From assembly GCA_014642895.1 (NCBI GenBank), contig BMJD01000025.1, forward strand, positions 1 through 62,767: 62,767 nt of DNA. Direction: 5' to 3'. The notes below the pieces were generated by a model. That model was not told the DNA's origin. It saw only the letters and a program-made list of their open reading frames with translations, and did not search any database. The translations under genes and the position numbers were made by a program. This document shows positions 31,408 to 42,579 of the stretch, piece by piece. The stretch is from Lentibacillus populi. Lineage in GTDB: Bacteria > Bacillota > Bacilli > Bacillales > Amphibacillaceae. Positions within the stretch are counted from its first letter, which is position 1; each line of letters opens with the position of its first letter.

Positions 31408-34400
31408 TTACTGTACTGCTTCCTCTTCTTGTACTTCCTCTTGTGGTTCATCCAGAGCCGCTTCAATTTTGCGGTACCGGTCAATTCCTGTCCCAGCTGG
31501 AACAAGTTTGCCAATAATGACGTTCTCCTTCAGTCCCAGAAGTTCATCACGTTTTCCTTTTATTGCAGCATCTGTCAGGACACGAGTTGTTTCCTGGAAG
31601 GACGCGGCAGATAGGAACGAGTCAGTTTCTAATGAAGCTTTCGTAATTCCGAGTAAAACAGGTTTGCCTACAGCAGGTTGCTTGCCCTCTTTTAAGACCT
31701 GATAGTTCGCATCTTTAAACTGATGGAATTCAAGTAATGAACCAGGCAATACGTCGGTATCTCCATTATCCATAATACGAATTTTACGAAGCATTTGCCG
31801 TACCATTACCTCTACATGCTTATCACCAATTTCTACCCCTTGCATGCGGTATACGCGTTGAACTTCACGTAATAGATAATCCTGTACACCTTCAACTCCT
31901 TGAACACGAAGAAGCTCTTTCGGATCAACAGAACCTTCTGTCAGCTCCTGTCCGGCAATAACTTCATCATCGAGAGACACTTTAAGTCGCGCATTGTACG
32001 GTACTGCATAAGACTTTTCTTCTACTTCACCTTGAATAACAATTTCCTGTTTGTCTTTCACTTCTTTAATTTCTTTAACCGTTCCAAAAATTTCTGTAAT
32101 GACTGCCTGCCCTTTTGGATTACGGGCTTCAAAAAGTTCCTGGATACGCGGAAGACCTTGGGTGATATCGTCTCCGGCAACCCCACCAGTATGGAATGTA
32201 CGCATCGTTAGCTGGGTACCAGGCTCACCAATGGATTGTGCAGCGATAATTCCTACCGCTTCCCCAACCTCAACTTCAGCCCCGGTTGCCAGGTTACGAC
32301 CGTAGCATTTTTTACATACACCATGCTTTGTATTACATGTAAATGCTGTTCGTATCGTTACTTGCTCGATACCCGCTTCCACAATTTGTTTGGCCTGATC
32401 CTCTGACATCACTGTATCATACTCAACAATGACCTCATTTGTTTCCGGATGGCGAACTGTTTCGAATGCGGTTCGGCCAATTAGGCGGTCAATAAGTGGC
32501 TCGATCATTTCGGTACCATCCATTAATGCTGTTACCGTTAAGCCACGATCGGTTCCACAGTCATTTTCACGGACAATGACATCTTGCGCTACATCGACAA
32601 GACGGCGTGTCAGGTATCCGGAGTCGGCTGTTTTCAATGCTGTATCAGCCAAGCCTTTTCTTGCTCCGTGCGTCGAAATAAAGTATTCCAGCACCGTTAG
32701 TCCTTCACGGAAGCTTGATTTGATCGGCAATTCGATAATACGGCCGGCCGGGTTAGCCATCAGACCGCGCATACCTGCAAGCTGTGTGAAGTTGGAAGCA
32801 TTACCCCGAGCCCCGGAATCACTCATCATGAAGATAGGGTTTCGATTATCCAATGACTCCATTAATCTATCCTGAATGTTATCCTTCGCTTGTGACCAAA
32901 TGGCGATAACACGATCATACCGCTCCTCTTCCGTAATTAACCCTCTGCGGAACTGTTTTAACACGTTATCTACCTTATTCTGTGCTTCTTCAAGAATTTC
33001 TTCTTTTTCTTTTAACACCACAATATCCGATACACCAACGGTCATTCCTGCCTTTGTGGAGTAACTGAAACCAAGATCCTTCATGCGGTCAAGCATTTTC
33101 GATGTTTCACTGATTTTAAATTTCTTAAATACTTCCGCAATAATATCACCAAGGAATCCTTTTTTAAATGGTTTGATAAGATCACGTTTTTTAATCTCTT
33201 CCTTGATATCCGTTCCGCTTTCCACGAAATATTTCTCCGGAGTACGAATTTCCAAATTCGTTTTGGTTGGTTCGTTTATATACGGAAACGAATCGGATAA
33301 AATTTCATTAAAAATCAATTTGCCTACTGTTGTTAGGAGCAACTGATTTTGTTGTTTTTCTGTAAAGGTTTTATTGTTTACACTTGATGCATGCACAGCA
33401 ATCCTCGTATGCAAATGCACAAAACCATTTTGGTAGGATAGCAGTGCTTCATTAATGTCTCGGAATACAGTACCCTCACCAATCGCATTTTCGCGTTCAA
33501 GCGTTAGATAATAGTTACCTAAAACCATATCCTGTGATGGTGTAACGACTGGTTTCCCATCTTTTGGATTTAAAATATTCTGTGCAGCGAGCATTAAAAT
33601 ACGTGCCTCTGCTTGTGCTTCAGCAGATAATGGTACGTGTACCGCCATCTGGTCACCGTCAAAGTCGGCATTGTATGCTGTACATACAAGCGGATGTAAA
33701 CGAATAGCCCGCCCTTCGACCAATGTCGGTTCAAATGCTTGAATACCCAGACGGTGCAGTGTTGGTGCACGGTTAAGCAATACTGGATGTTCTTTAATCA
33801 CATCTTCCAGTACATCCCACACTTCTGGATGGACACGTTCAATTTTTCGCTTCGCTGATTTAATGTTATGTGCTAATCCTTTTTCAACAAGCTCTTTCAT
33901 GATGAAAGGCTTAAATAATTCCACTGCCATCTCCTTAGGGAGACCACATTGATACATTTTTAGATGCGGACCAACAACGATAACGGAACGGCCGGAATAA
34001 TCAACCCTTTTTCCTAACAGGTTTTGACGGAAACGTCCTTGTTTTCCTTTTAACATATGGGATAGCGATTTTAATGGTCTGTTACCTGGGCCTGTAACCG
34101 GACGACCACGGCGCCCGTTATCGATTAATGCATCAACTGCCTCCTGAAGCATTCTTTTTTCATTCTGTACAATAATGCTTGGAGCACCCAGATCCAATAA
34201 CCGTTTCAGCCGGTTGTTACGATTAATGACACGACGATACAAATCATTTAGATCAGAGGTGGCGAAACGACCTCCGTCAAGTTGAACCATTGGTCTGATT
34301 TCCGGTGGTATTACAGGTAATACATCCATTACCATCCATGAAGGTTCATTACCTGAATTACGGAATGCCTCAATCACTTCTAAACGCTTGATTGCACGCG

Positions 34401-35010
34401 TCCGTCGCTGTCCGTGTGCAGTTTTAAGCTCTTCTTTTAACATATCTGCTTCCTTCTCAAGATCGATATCTTCAAGAAGCTTGCGAATTGCTTCAGCACC
34501 CATTTGCGCCTTGAAAGATTTGCCATATTTATCGTAATAAGTACGGTATTCTTTCTCCGACAATAGTTGTTTCTTTTCCAACGGTGTACTGCCTGGTTCG
34601 GTTACAATATACGCAGCAAAATAGATAACTTCTTCCAGCGCACGAGGTGACATATCCAGCACAAGTCCCATTCTGCTTGGAATTCCTTTGAAATACCAAA
34701 TATGTGATACCGGCGCAGCAAGTTCTATGTGCCCCATCCGTTCACGACGTACCTTGGCTTTTGTAACTTCAACACCACAACGGTCACAGACCACACCTTT
34801 ATAGCGTACTCGCTTATATTTTCCACAATGACATTCCCAGTCTTTTGTTGGCCCGAAGATCCGCTCACAAAAAAGCCCATCCTTTTCTGGCTTTAATGTA
34901 CGGTAGTTAATTGTCTCCGGCTTTTTGACCTCACCGTATGACCAAGAACGTATTTTCTCCGATGAAGCTAAACCGATTTTCATATACTCAAAGTTATTTA
35001 CATCTAGCAA
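31408..35010 (-). CDS. rpoC: RNA polymerase beta' subunit
   Basis: Catalytic subunit of RNA polymerase. Zinc motif [20 protein letters not shown] near the N-terminus, catalytic [14 protein letters not shown], second zinc motif [17 protein letters not shown], and trigger-loop region [20 protein letters not shown] are intact. I start it at TTG giving [23 protein letters not shown] lies 8 bases upstream and B. subtilis RpoC starts at this residue. A further 12 in-frame codons upstream lack a site. The product is 1200 aa with an acidic tail. Confidence 0.97.
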   Translation of the reverse strand: MLDVNNFEYMKIGLASSEKIRSWSYGEVKKPETINYRTLKPEKDGLFCERIFGPTKDWECHCGKYKRVRYKGVVCDRCGVEVTKAKVRRERMGHIELAAPVSHIWYFKGIPSRMGLVLDMSPRALEEVIYFAAYIVTEPGSTPLEKKQLLSEKEYRTYYDKYGKSFKAQMGAEAIRKLLEDIDLEKEADMLKEELKTAHGQRRTRAIKRLEVIEAFRNSGNEPSWMVMDVLPVIPPEIRPMVQLDGGRFATSDLNDLYRRVINRNNRLKRLLDLGAPSIIVQNEKRMLQEAVDALIDNGRRGRPVTGPGNRPLKSLSHMLKGKQGRFRQNLLGKRVDYSGRSVIVVGPHLKMYQCGLPKEMAVELFKPFIMKELVEKGLAHNIKSAKRKIERVHPEVWDVLEDVIKEHPVLLNRAPTLHRLGIQAFEPTLVEGRAIRLHPLVCTAYNADFDGDQMAVHVPLSAEAQAEARILMLAAQNILNPKDGKPVVTPSQDMVLGNYYLTLERENAIGEGTVFRDINEALLSYQNGFVHLHTRIAVHASSVNNKTFTEKQQNQLLLTTVGKLIFNEILSDSFPYINEPTKTNLEIRTPEKYFVESGTDIKEEIKKRDLIKPFKKGFLGDIIAEVFKKFKISETSKMLDRMKDLGFSYSTKAGMTVGVSDIVVLKEKEEILEEAQNKVDNVLKQFRRGLITEEERYDRVIAIWSQAKDNIQDRLMESLDNRNPIFMMSDSGARGNASNFTQLAGMRGLMANPAGRIIELPIKSSFREGLTVLEYFISTHGARKGLADTALKTADSGYLTRRLVDVAQDVIVRENDCGTDRGLTVTALMDGTEMIEPLIDRLIGRTAFETVRHPETNEVIVEYDTVMSEDQAKQIVEAGIEQVTIRTAFTCNTKHGVCKKCYGRNLATGAEVEVGEAVGIIAAQSIGEPGTQLTMRTFHTGGVAGDDITQGLPRIQELFEARNPKGQAVITEIFGTVKEIKEVKDKQEIVIQGEVEEKSYAVPYNARLKVSLDDEVIAGQELTEGSVDPKELLRVQGVEGVQDYLLREVQRVYRMQGVEIGDKHVEVMVRQMLRKIRIMDNGDTDVLPGSLLEFHQFKDANYQVLKEGKQPAVGKPVLLGITKASLETDSFLSAASFQETTRVLTDAAIKGKRDELLGLKENVIIGKLVPAGTGIDRYRKIEAALDEPQEEVQEEEAVQ

Positions 35011-35053
35011 GGGGTCTACCTCCCTTTTCGTGTCCGAATTTGCCATTTATAGA

Positions 35054-35297
35054 GGATGTTCAAAAAGTCCGGTAAAAATGACACACCAGGATAGGGGATC
35101 TTCGACTAAGTACCGACATGTCCTGTGTCAGCGCTGAGCTGAAGTCACCACATCCTATGGAAGCTCGTCGGCTTGTTTCACCACAATCGAAACCCCACCG
35201 CCTCGAACTTTAACGTGACAGGACGAGCTACTGTTGGCTATGGCTGTTGACATTACGACAGTTGCCAGTCCCGGCCATTTTTTCTCCTTTTGAACAC
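35054..35297. repeat. Long copy of the GTTCAAAA inverted-end element between rpoB and rpoC
   Basis: The ends are inverted: GGATGTTCAAAAAGTCCGG on the left and, on the other strand, GTGTTCAAAAGGAGAAAAAATGGCCGG in shortened form on the right. The same ends bound 45-base versions at 40241 and 50944. The 244-base length makes the rpoB-rpoC gap unusually long (341 bases). On the minus strand the right end provides AAAAGGAGAAAAA before an ATG opening a 16-codon frame (MAGTGNCRNVNSHSQQ, 35228-35278). No transposase is encoded. Confidence 0.65.
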
Positions 35298-35351
35298 ATT
35301 CTATAGTAAAACAGGAGATGCCGGCTCGAGTTAGGAGCCAACACTCCGTTC

Positions 35352-38300
35352 TTAATTTTGTTCGACTTCCAGGTTAAGCTTGCTTGCTGCTTGTGTGTCT
35401 TCTTCCTCAATTTCACGCATTTCAATTTCCTTTTCGTCACTGGAGAGAATCTTGACATCCAACCCGAGACTTTGAAGTTCTTTAATTAGTACTTTGAATG
35501 ACTCAGGCACACCGGGCTCAGGCACATTGTCACCTTTGACAATCGCTTCGTATGTTTTCACACGCCCGACAACATCATCAGATTTAACCGTTAAAATTTC
35601 CTGAAGGGTATATGCGGCACCATACGCTTCAAGTGCCCAGACCTCCATCTCACCGAAACGCTGTCCACCGAATTGCGCCTTTCCACCAAGCGGCTGCTGC
35701 GTAACAAGCGAGTATGGACCTGTTGAACGGGCATGCAGTTTGTCGTCAACCATATGTGCCAGTTTAATCATATACATGACTCCGACGGAAACCCGATTAT
35801 CAAACGGTTCGCCTGTTCTTCCGTCATACAAAACTGTTTTGGCATCCTTGGGCATCCCTGCTTCTTCCAGTGTTTCCCAGACATCCTCTTCTGTCGCGCC
35901 ATCAAATACCGGTGTTGCTACATGAATCCCTAATCTTCTGGCAGCAATACCCAGATGCAATTCAAACACCTGTCCAATATTCATTCGCGATGGGACACCT
36001 AATGGGTTAAGCATGATGTCAACCGGAGTTCCGTCAGGTAAAAATGGCATATCTTCTTCTGGTAATATTTTGGAAATAACCCCTTTATTACCGTGACGTC
36101 CAGCCATTTTGTCGCCTTCGTGAATTTTACGTTTTTGGACAATATAGGCACGAACAAGCTGATTAACGCCCGGTGGTAATTCATCACCGTCTTCACGGTT
36201 GAAAATCTTCACATCCAGCACAATTCCGCCGGCTCCATGTGGTACTCTTAATGATGTGTCACGGACTTCTCGAGCTTTTTCTCCGAAAATTGCGTGAAGC
36301 AAACGTTCCTCAGCGGATAATTCAGTCACGCCCTTTGGTGTTACTTTCCCAACCAAAATATCACCGTCAGTGACTTCTGCACCGATTCGGATAATGCCTT
36401 GTTCGTTAAGGTTCTTTAATGCTTCTTCCCCAACATTGGGGATATCCCGGGTGATCTCCTCCGGTCCCAGCTTCGTATCACGAGCCTCCGATTCATATTC
36501 TTCAATATGGATGGATGTATATACATCATCTTTAACAAGGCGTTCACTCATAATGATCGCATCTTCATAGTTGTAGCCTTCCCACGTCATAAAGGCAACC
36601 AACGGATTACGACCAAGAGCCAGTTCCCCGTCTTCCATTGACGGACCGTCTGCCAGGATCTCGCCTTTTGTCACGCGGTCTCCGGCACGAACAATCGGAC
36701 GCTGGTTATAGCATGTTCCCTGGTTGGAACGGATGTACTTCTGTAGTTTATACCGGTCTAAATCACCTTTAACTTCCTTCCCGTCTACGTCTGATACGCG
36801 GCGGACATGTACCTCTTTCGCCTCCACATGTTCGACAATTCCGGAATGGCGGCAGATGATCGCAGCGCCAGAGTCCTTCCCTGAAACATATTCCATTCCA
36901 GTTCCGACAATCGGTGCTTCCGGATTCATCAATGGTACTGCTTGTCGCTGCATGTTAGCACCCATTAGCGCACGGTTTGAATCATCATTTTCCAAAAACG
37001 GAATGCACGCTGTTGCGGCTGAGACTACTTGTTTTGGCGATACGTCCATATAATCGATACGGTCCCTTGGTACGGCAGTGTTTTCCCCGCGGAAACGAGC
37101 AATAACTTCCTCATCCGCAAAGCTTCCGTTATCGGTTAACTGGGCGTTTGCCTGTGCAACAACATAGTTATCCTCTTCATCTGCAGTCAAATAATCAATT
37201 TGCGACGTTACTCTCCCTGTATCAGGATCAACACGGCGATATGGTGTCTCAATAAATCCAAATGTATTTACTCTTGCATAACTTGACAACGAGTTAATTA
37301 ACCCGATATTCGGTCCTTCTGGCGTTTCAATCGGGCACATACGGCCGTAGTGGGAATAATGCACGTCACGCACTTCCATGCCTGCACGTTCACGGGTTAA
37401 ACCACCAGGACCAAGTGCTGACAAACGACGCTTATGTGTCAGCTCAGCTAACGGATTGGTTTGATCCATAAATTGTGATAGCTGCGAGCTGCCAAAAAAC
37501 TCCTTGATCGATGCAATAACCGGGCGTATATTAATTAATTGCTGTGGTGTAATACTTGATGTGTCCTGAATGGACATCCGCTCCCGGACAACACGTTCCA
37601 TCCGTGACAAACCAATGCGGAATTGGTTTTGCAGCAATTCACCAACAGAACGTAATCTGCGGTTGCCCAAGTGATCAATATCGTCTGTATCGCCTACCTG
37701 ATGCAATAAATTAAAGAAATAGCTGATAGCTGATAAAATATCAGCTGGCATGATATTTTTTACCGCTTTTTCAATTCCTGCATTCCCAATAACATGTAAT
37801 TCCCGTTCACCACTCGGGTCTGTCGGATCCACAATTTTTACTGATTGAACACGGATTGGATCCTCCAGCACACCATCATGCGGCTCCAGCGTCTGTTCAC
37901 CAAGCATTCCCTCTTCTTTTTCCAGATGGGGAATTAGCTTGTTTAGTAATTTGCGTTCTAATCTATCACCTTTTTGTGCCAAAACTTCACCAGTTTCTTG
38001 ATCAACAACTGTCTCGGCAAGTACTTGGTTAAATAGACGATTTTTGATGTGCAGCTTTTTGTTCATCTTATACCGGCCAACATTTGCCAAGTCGTAACGC
38101 TTAGGGTCAAAGAAACGGGAGACCAATAGACTTTTCGCATTATCAACGGTAGGTGGTTCACCTGGACGCAACCGCTCGTAGATTTCCAGTAACGCTTTTT
38201 CCGTTGTTTCCGTATTGTCTTTATCCAAGGTGTTTTTAAGATATTCGTTTTCACCTATCAGATCCACGATTTCCTGATCTGTACCAAATCCAAGCGCACG

Positions 38301-38897
38301 TAATAACACGGTAATTGGCAATTTGCGTGTTCGGTCAATTCGGACATAAGCGACATCTTTGGCATCTGTTTCAAATTCAAGCCATGCGCCACGGTTCGGA
38401 ATCACTGTTGCTGTGATGCCTCTTTTTCCGTTCTTATCAATTTTTTCGTTATAATAGACACTAGGAGAACGAACAAGCTGTGATACAATAACACGCTCTG
38501 CCCCGTTGATAATAAATGTACCTGTGTCCGTCATCAACGGAAAGTCTCCCATAAATACTTCCTGCTCTTTTACTTCACCGGTTTCATTATTAATTAAACG
38601 AACCTTCACACGAAGCGGAGCATTATACGTCACATCTCTTTCTTTCGATTCATCAACAGGGTATTTAGGCTCACCTAAACTGTAGTCAACAAATTCCAAT
38701 GATAGGTTTCCTGTGAAATCTTCAATCGGTGAAATGTCCTGAAACATTTCACGCAACCCCTCTTCTAAAAACCATTGATAAGAAGCGGTTTGGATTTCAA
38801 TCAGATTTGGTAATTCCAATACTTCACTGATGCGCGCATAGCTCCTGCGTTGGCGGTGCCGTCCATATTGAACTAGTTGACCTGTCAACTGCTTCAC
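35352..38897 (-). CDS. rpoB: RNA polymerase beta subunit
   Basis: Catalytic subunit of RNA polymerase and the rifampicin target. The Rif region reads [30 protein letters not shown], in part, with wild-type Asp, His and Ser residues. [34 protein letters not shown] and [24 protein letters not shown] in part are conserved. The product is 1181 aa. The first codon is TTG ([20 protein letters not shown]) with GAGAGGTG upstream. A leader of about 440 bases precedes it. Confidence 0.98.
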   Translation of the reverse strand: MKQLTGQLVQYGRHRQRRSYARISEVLELPNLIEIQTASYQWFLEEGLREMFQDISPIEDFTGNLSLEFVDYSLGEPKYPVDESKERDVTYNAPLRVKVRLINNETGEVKEQEVFMGDFPLMTDTGTFIINGAERVIVSQLVRSPSVYYNEKIDKNGKRGITATVIPNRGAWLEFETDAKDVAYVRIDRTRKLPITVLLRALGFGTDQEIVDLIGENEYLKNTLDKDNTETTEKALLEIYERLRPGEPPTVDNAKSLLVSRFFDPKRYDLANVGRYKMNKKLHIKNRLFNQVLAETVVDQETGEVLAQKGDRLERKLLNKLIPHLEKEEGMLGEQTLEPHDGVLEDPIRVQSVKIVDPTDPSGERELHVIGNAGIEKAVKNIMPADILSAISYFFNLLHQVGDTDDIDHLGNRRLRSVGELLQNQFRIGLSRMERVVRERMSIQDTSSITPQQLINIRPVIASIKEFFGSSQLSQFMDQTNPLAELTHKRRLSALGPGGLTRERAGMEVRDVHYSHYGRMCPIETPEGPNIGLINSLSSYARVNTFGFIETPYRRVDPDTGRVTSQIDYLTADEEDNYVVAQANAQLTDNGSFADEEVIARFRGENTAVPRDRIDYMDVSPKQVVSAATACIPFLENDDSNRALMGANMQRQAVPLMNPEAPIVGTGMEYVSGKDSGAAIICRHSGIVEHVEAKEVHVRRVSDVDGKEVKGDLDRYKLQKYIRSNQGTCYNQRPIVRAGDRVTKGEILADGPSMEDGELALGRNPLVAFMTWEGYNYEDAIIMSERLVKDDVYTSIHIEEYESEARDTKLGPEEITRDIPNVGEEALKNLNEQGIIRIGAEVTDGDILVGKVTPKGVTELSAEERLLHAIFGEKAREVRDTSLRVPHGAGGIVLDVKIFNREDGDELPPGVNQLVRAYIVQKRKIHEGDKMAGRHGNKGVISKILPEEDMPFLPDGTPVDIMLNPLGVPSRMNIGQVFELHLGIAARRLGIHVATPVFDGATEEDVWETLEEAGMPKDAKTVLYDGRTGEPFDNRVSVGVMYMIKLAHMVDDKLHARSTGPYSLVTQQPLGGKAQFGGQRFGEMEVWALEAYGAAYTLQEILTVKSDDVVGRVKTYEAIVKGDNVPEPGVPESFKVLIKELQSLGLDVKILSSDEKEIEMREIEEEDTQAASKLNLEVEQN

Positions 38898-39165
38898 CTC
38901 TCAAATCAAGCATTTTTCATGAGTGTTCCTGAAAAATAACTATTTATATTAGAAAAACACAAACTGAAACAAATACTATTCTTCAGTCCCGTTTTTCGGA
39001 TCATAAATTGTGAATAAATCCTGCCAAATTATCCAACTACTAAACATGCCGGACAAACCGCACAAGGGTAATCATAAAGAATAAACACACACCTTCCTTC
39101 GTATAGATGGAATGATATTGTATCTCTTTCATCGGCGGGAAAGCAATTATTTATAGTTATAAAAT
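38898..39165 (-). other. Downstream part of the rpoB leader
   Basis: AT-rich region without a gene. A second weak promoter, TTGCTT, 18 bases, TACAAT, can be read on the minus strand near 39110-39140, downstream of the leader hairpin. A short AAGGAAGGTG occurs but no substantial reading frame follows. Confidence 0.35.
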
Positions 39166-39194
39166 AGAAAAAAGGCTTTTCATAAAAAAACCTT
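39166..39194 (-). terminator. Hairpin with T-run inside the rpoB leader (attenuator or terminator)
   Basis: On the minus strand AAGGTTTT and AAAAGCCTT pair around a 6-base loop and are followed by TTTTCTATTTT. It lies about 150 bases downstream of the rpoB promoter, so it can either end read-through from the methyltransferase gene or attenuate rpoB. Confidence 0.55.
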
Positions 39195-39340
39195 ATACAG
39201 GATGTTCATTTAACAGAAAGTCTGTTATGGAGCAGATTTTCCAAACATTTTACCATTGTCTCCGATTACCGATGAAATATACGTTTCATTTTTCATGAAA
39301 ATTTCCCTTGACAAAGGAAGTCCCATGTTAGCATTTTATT

Positions 39341-39369
39341 ATAATAACATAAGGGAATTATAAGGTCAA
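39341..39369 (-). promoter_or_regulatory. Probable SigA promoter of rpoBC
   Basis: TTGACC, 17 bases, TATTAT on the minus strand. The -35 almost abuts a copy of the 150-bp dispersed element (39374 onward). Confidence 0.6.
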
Positions 39370-39373
39370 CCCA

Positions 39374-39520
39374 AAAGCGGAAGTGCCCGTTTAGCGACGT
39401 ATGGACTGGACTGAACCGTAGGAGATAAAGGAAACACGACGACCAGAGGGAGTCGATGTTGACTTATCGTACGGAGGTGAAGGAAGTCCACTAGTCGCTG
39501 GGTACTGGAGCTGGACGTGG
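39374..39520 (+). repeat. Approximately 150-bp dispersed element, copy A
   Basis: It shares with copies B and C the ordered blocks GTTTAGCGACGTATGGACTG, GACTGA(A/G)CCGTAGGAGATAA, AGGAAACACG, CGATGTTGACTTATCGTACG and GGAAGTCCACTAGTCGCTG. The ends carry AGCGAC and GTCGCT in inverted order. It lies between the methyltransferase gene and the rpoB promoter. Confidence 0.85.
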
Positions 39521-39555
39521 CATACCTTGCCAACCAGTCCTGTTCCGCTTTGATT

Positions 39556-40155
39556 TTATAACTTCTCAGCTCGCAAAATAAAATACCCTTTGGATCGAGC
39601 TACTACCTCGACATTGCCAAATAACGTTTGCAATTTCGCTTTAGCTGATGGTGCACCTTGTTTCTTTTGAATGACAACCCATAATTCACCATGATCTACT
39701 AGTTGACGTTTACTTTCTTCAAACATAGCATGAACTATTTTCTTACCAGCCCTGATTGGTGGATTGGTTATGATTGCTGCAAACTTGTACGTTGTCAAAT
39801 TGGCAAACCGGTCACTTGCTATAAACGAGACATTCTCAACGTGATTCATTGCTGCATTTTGTTGCGCCAGCTTCAGTGCCCGTTCATTGACGTCAGCTAG
39901 CTTAACATTTCGTTTAAAATGATCTGCCAAGACAATTCCGATCGGGCCATATCCACAACCAAGGTCCAGAAAATCGCCACTAACAGCCGGTTCAATGAAT
40001 TCCTCGATCAGTAAACGCGAACCAAAGTCGACTTCATTTCTTGAAAATACACCATGATCGCTCGTGAATGTATATAATCTTCCTTTTAGTTGATAACTCC
40101 ATGTCTCGGGTGAACTTTTAGATTGAGGTTTTTGTGTAAAGTAATGCTCAGCCAT
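39556..40155 (-). CDS. Class I SAM-dependent methyltransferase, RsmC-like (YbxB)
   Basis: Likely 16S rRNA guanine-N2 methyltransferase-like enzyme. SAM motif DLGCGYGPIGIVLA, acidic ADVNERALKLA, and the catalytic NPPIRAGK are visible. The N-terminal FTSDHGVFSRNEVDFGSRLL matches the small YbxB/RsmC type, which lacks the second domain of E. coli RsmC. It has 199 aa. It sits between rplL and rpoB as ybxB does in B. subtilis. The exact target base cannot be read from sequence. Confidence 0.88.
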   Translation of the reverse strand: MAEHYFTQKPQSKSSPETWSYQLKGRLYTFTSDHGVFSRNEVDFGSRLLIEEFIEPAVSGDFLDLGCGYGPIGIVLADHFKRNVKLADVNERALKLAQQNAAMNHVENVSFIASDRFANLTTYKFAAIITNPPIRAGKKIVHAMFEESKRQLVDHGELWVVIQKKQGAPSAKAKLQTLFGNVEVVARSKGYFILRAEKL

Positions 40156-40201
40156 CCGGGCACCTACTTTGTTATAATGTATAGATCAGAGAAGATATAT
40201 G

Positions 40202-40231
40202 GAAAGCCCGTCGCTAATTCGACGAGCTTTC
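40202..40231 (-). other. 12-bp hairpin between rplL and the methyltransferase gene
   Basis: GAAAGCTCGTCG and CGACGGGCTTTC pair fully (one G-U) around a 6-base loop on the minus strand. The T-run that would make a classic terminator is missing, so it may only partially terminate or stabilise the rplJL mRNA. Confidence 0.5.
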
Positions 40232-40240
40232 TTTCAGTAC

Positions 40241-40285
40241 GTGTTCAAAAGTCGCCGCTATCATTTGGAGATTTTTTGAACATCC
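40241..40285. repeat. Short copy of the GTTCAAAA inverted-end element
   Basis: GTGTTCAAAAGTCGCC at one end and GATTTTTTGAACATCC at the other form a 45-base imperfect hairpin starting just after the rplL stop. The ends match those of the elements at 35054 and 50944. Confidence 0.6.
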
Positions 40286-40295
40286 TTTTCCAGTA

Positions 40296-40661
40296 TTACT
40301 TGACTTCAACAGTTGCTCCAGCTTCTTCAAGTTTACCTTTAACTTCTTCGGCTTCCTCTTTTGATACGCCTTCTTTAATAGCTTTTGGAGCGTTATCAAC
40401 CAAGTCTTTTGCATCTTTAAGACCAAGCCCGGTAATTTCACGAACTGCTTTAACAACTTTAATTTTTGCTGCTCCAGCACCTTCAAGTACTACATCAAAT
40501 TCAGTTTGTTCTTCAGCAGCTTCTCCGCCACCTGCTCCACCTGCTACTGCAACTGGTGCTGCAGCTGTAACGCCAAATTCTTCTTCGATCGCTTTAACAA
40601 GATCGTTTAAATCTAAAACTGACATTTCTTTAATAGCATCAATAATTTGCTCTTTAGTCAT
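40296..40661 (-). CDS. rplL: 50S ribosomal protein L7/L12
   Basis: Stalk protein that recruits translation factors. The N-terminal dimerisation helix ([20 protein letters not shown]), an Ala/Gly/Glu hinge ([20 protein letters not shown]) and the factor-binding domain ([42 protein letters not shown] in part) are in order. It has 121 aa. Confidence 0.98.
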   Translation of the reverse strand: MTKEQIIDAIKEMSVLDLNDLVKAIEEEFGVTAAAPVAVAGGAGGGEAAEEQTEFDVVLEGAGAAKIKVVKAVREITGLGLKDAKDLVDNAPKAIKEGVSKEEAEEVKGKLEEAGATVEVK

Positions 40662-40722
40662 AATTTATTTCCTCCTGATTTCATTTTAATTGATTTGTAT
40701 TTTCCTATCGATAGACACAAAA

Positions 40723-41229
40723 TTACGCGCCTTGTTCTTCTTTTTGTTCTGCAACCTGTTTCGCAGCATACGCAAGATTACGTATAGGTGCTTGAAGCAC
40801 ACTAAGCAGCATCGAAACCATACCTTCGTAATTTGGCAGATCAGCAAGCTCTTTAATTTGGTCAAGTGTTGCGATTTTCCCTTCAATTACGCCGCCTTTA
40901 ATTTCTAATGCATCATGATCTTTGGCGAATTTGTTCAGAATTTTAGCCGGTGCTATAACATCCTCATTACTGAACGCAATTGCTGTTGGGCCAACCAATT
41001 TTTCACCTAATTCCCCTAGTTCAACTGAATCGACAGCACGTCGAGCCATGGAGTTCTTATAAACTTTGAATTCAACATTTGCTTCACGAAGCTGTTTACG
41101 CAATTCCGTAACTTCAGCAACATCGAGACCACGGTAATCCACTAATAGTGTAGATTGACTTGCATTAAATTTGTCAGCGATATCTTGTACAACCTGTTGT
41201 TTTTGCGCAACAATATTGCTATTTGCCAT
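40723..41229 (-). CDS. rplJ: 50S ribosomal protein L10
   Basis: Base of the stalk; the C-terminal helix binds L7/L12 dimers. [40 protein letters not shown] and the helix [23 protein letters not shown] in part are typical. It has 168 aa. The L10 leader upstream should allow L10(L12)4 to repress its own expression. Confidence 0.97.
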   Translation of the reverse strand: MANSNIVAQKQQVVQDIADKFNASQSTLLVDYRGLDVAEVTELRKQLREANVEFKVYKNSMARRAVDSVELGELGEKLVGPTAIAFSNEDVIAPAKILNKFAKDHDALEIKGGVIEGKIATLDQIKELADLPNYEGMVSMLLSVLQAPIRNLAYAAKQVAEQKEEQGA

Positions 41230-41244
41230 TGTTCCACCTCCTGT

Positions 41245-41411
41245 TATTATTCATCATACCGGACATAGAAAAGCCTTCATGCAGACATGAAGGCTTTGTA
41301 TAACAAATCTTTATCAATTATGATCGTATTTGTTCTTAAAGACCTCGGCGGGAAATTAAGCGAATGTCTCGCACCTGCTGTCTACGGTACAACGTATTCA
41401 ATTTTATAACG
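41245..41411 (-). ncRNA. L10 leader (ribosomal protein autoregulatory mRNA leader)
   Basis: The rplJ leader contains AGACAGCAGGTGCGAGACATTCG and CCCGCCGAGGTC in order (shortened here), which fit the kink-turn core of the Bacillus L10 leader. A 12-bp hairpin near its end (AAAGCCTTCATG with CATGAAGGCTTT, 41270-41297) then TCTATG can act as the attenuator. Binding of the L10-L12 complex is known to regulate rplJL. Confidence 0.8.
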
Positions 41412-41417
41412 GTATTC

Positions 41418-41446
41418 AGTATAGCTGATCACAATTTAAAAGTCAA
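41418..41446 (-). promoter_or_regulatory. SigA promoter of rplJ-rplL
   Basis: TTGACT, 17 bases, TATACT on the minus strand, immediately after the rplA stop and just upstream of the L10 leader. Confidence 0.75.
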
Positions 41447-41463
41447 TAATTATCATTTTATAA

Positions 41464-42156
41464 TTAACGATAATTAGAAACATCTACTTTAATTCCAGGA
41501 CCCATTGTTGAAGTTACCGATACATTGCGCATATAAACGCCTTTTGCTGCTTGAGGCTTTACTTTTACAAGCTGTTCAATTACTGCTACAAAGTTTTCAG
41601 CCAGTTTTTCATTATCAAATGAAATTTTTCCAATAGGGACATGAATGTTAGCAGATTTATCGACACGATATTCCACTTTCCCGGCCTTAATTTCGTTAAC
41701 AGCTTTTTCCACTTCAAATGTAACTGTTCCCGTTTTAGGATTTGGCATCAACCCTTTAGGTCCTAGTACTCGACCGAGTTTACCAACTTCAGCCATCATG
41801 TCTGGTGTTGCCACGATGACATCAAATTCAAACCAGCCTTGGTTAATTTTATTAATCAAGTCCTGGTCACCTACATAATCTGCTCCGGCCGCTTCTGCCT
41901 CTTTAACTTTGTCGCCTTTAGCAAAAACCAGAACGCGTTGTGTTTTACCCGTACCATGTGGTAACACCATAGCACCGCGGATTTGCTGGTCCGCTTTTTT
42001 CGGATCCACGCCCAAACGAAATGCAGCTTCAACTGTTTCATCAAATTTCGCTTTAGCGGTTTGTTTTACTAATGCAATAGCTTCATCAACTTCATACGCT
42101 TTTGAGCGATCAACAAGCTTTGCTGCTTCTTGATATCTTTTACCTTTTTTAGCCAT
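41464..42156 (-). CDS. rplA: 50S ribosomal protein L1
   Basis: L1-stalk protein controlling E-site tRNA release. [26 protein letters not shown], the [26 protein letters not shown] signature in part, and [19 protein letters not shown] identify it. It has 230 aa. It is normally close behind rplK; here 423 bases with an inserted repeat separate them. Confidence 0.98.
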   Translation of the reverse strand: MAKKGKRYQEAAKLVDRSKAYEVDEAIALVKQTAKAKFDETVEAAFRLGVDPKKADQQIRGAMVLPHGTGKTQRVLVFAKGDKVKEAEAAGADYVGDQDLINKINQGWFEFDVIVATPDMMAEVGKLGRVLGPKGLMPNPKTGTVTFEVEKAVNEIKAGKVEYRVDKSANIHVPIGKISFDNEKLAENFVAVIEQLVKVKPQAAKGVYMRNVSVTSTMGPGIKVDVSNYR

Positions 42157-42579
42157 TTTATTTCCTCCTATGGTTTGTGGTTTATAGCGGTTAGACCTCC
42201 CACTTGGAAAAACAGCTGAATGTGTCTTTCCAGATGCCAGAGGTTAGAGGTCAGATTGCTCATAAAATACCAATCTGACTCTGCCTCACTTTTATTCTAA
42301 CGCAAGCACCCATTCACGAAAAAGGCTGCGAAGGGTGGAAGCCCATTATCGCAACCTGTACCGTAAAAACGGATGAGCATTAGTCTAGCTCCAGCGGCCA
42401 GCGACTAGTGGACTTCCCTCACCTCCGTACGATAAGTCAACATCGGCTCGCTTCCAGCTCACCGTGTTTCCTTTATCTCCTACGGCTCAGTCCAGTCCAT
42501 ACGTCGCTAAACAGCCGCTTCCGCTTTTCAGATTAGTCTGGCTAAAGCGGCTGCTAAACGGCCACTTCTGCCTTTAAGA
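42157..42579 (-). other. Enlarged rplK-rplA intergenic region
   Basis: It holds a copy of the 150-bp dispersed element (42383-42529), a short degenerate AGAGGTCAGA-type repeat (42231-42256) and a second partial match to an element end (TAAACGGCCACTTCTGCC, about 42553-42570). No gene or clear promoter is visible, so rplK transcripts must read through the insertion to reach rplA. Confidence 0.7.
42383..42529 (-). repeat. Approximately 150-bp dispersed element, copy B
   Basis: Reverse orientation relative to copies A and C. The same blocks appear: CCAGCGACTAGTGGACTTCC, CACCTCCGTACGATAAGTCA, CGTGTTTCCTTTATCTCC and CAGTCCATACGTCGCTAAAC. It is inserted between rplK and rplA. Confidence 0.85.

Noticed and set aside
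35011-35046. ATG at 35046 as the rpoC start
   Set aside because: No ribosome binding site precedes it, while the TTG at 35010 has GGGAGG 8 bases upstream and reproduces the B. subtilis N-terminus.
35228-35458. 76-codon minus-strand frame across the rpoB end
   Set aside because: It runs out of phase through the end of rpoB. Only its last 16 codons, with their own ATG and ribosome binding site, merit attention, and these are reported with the element.
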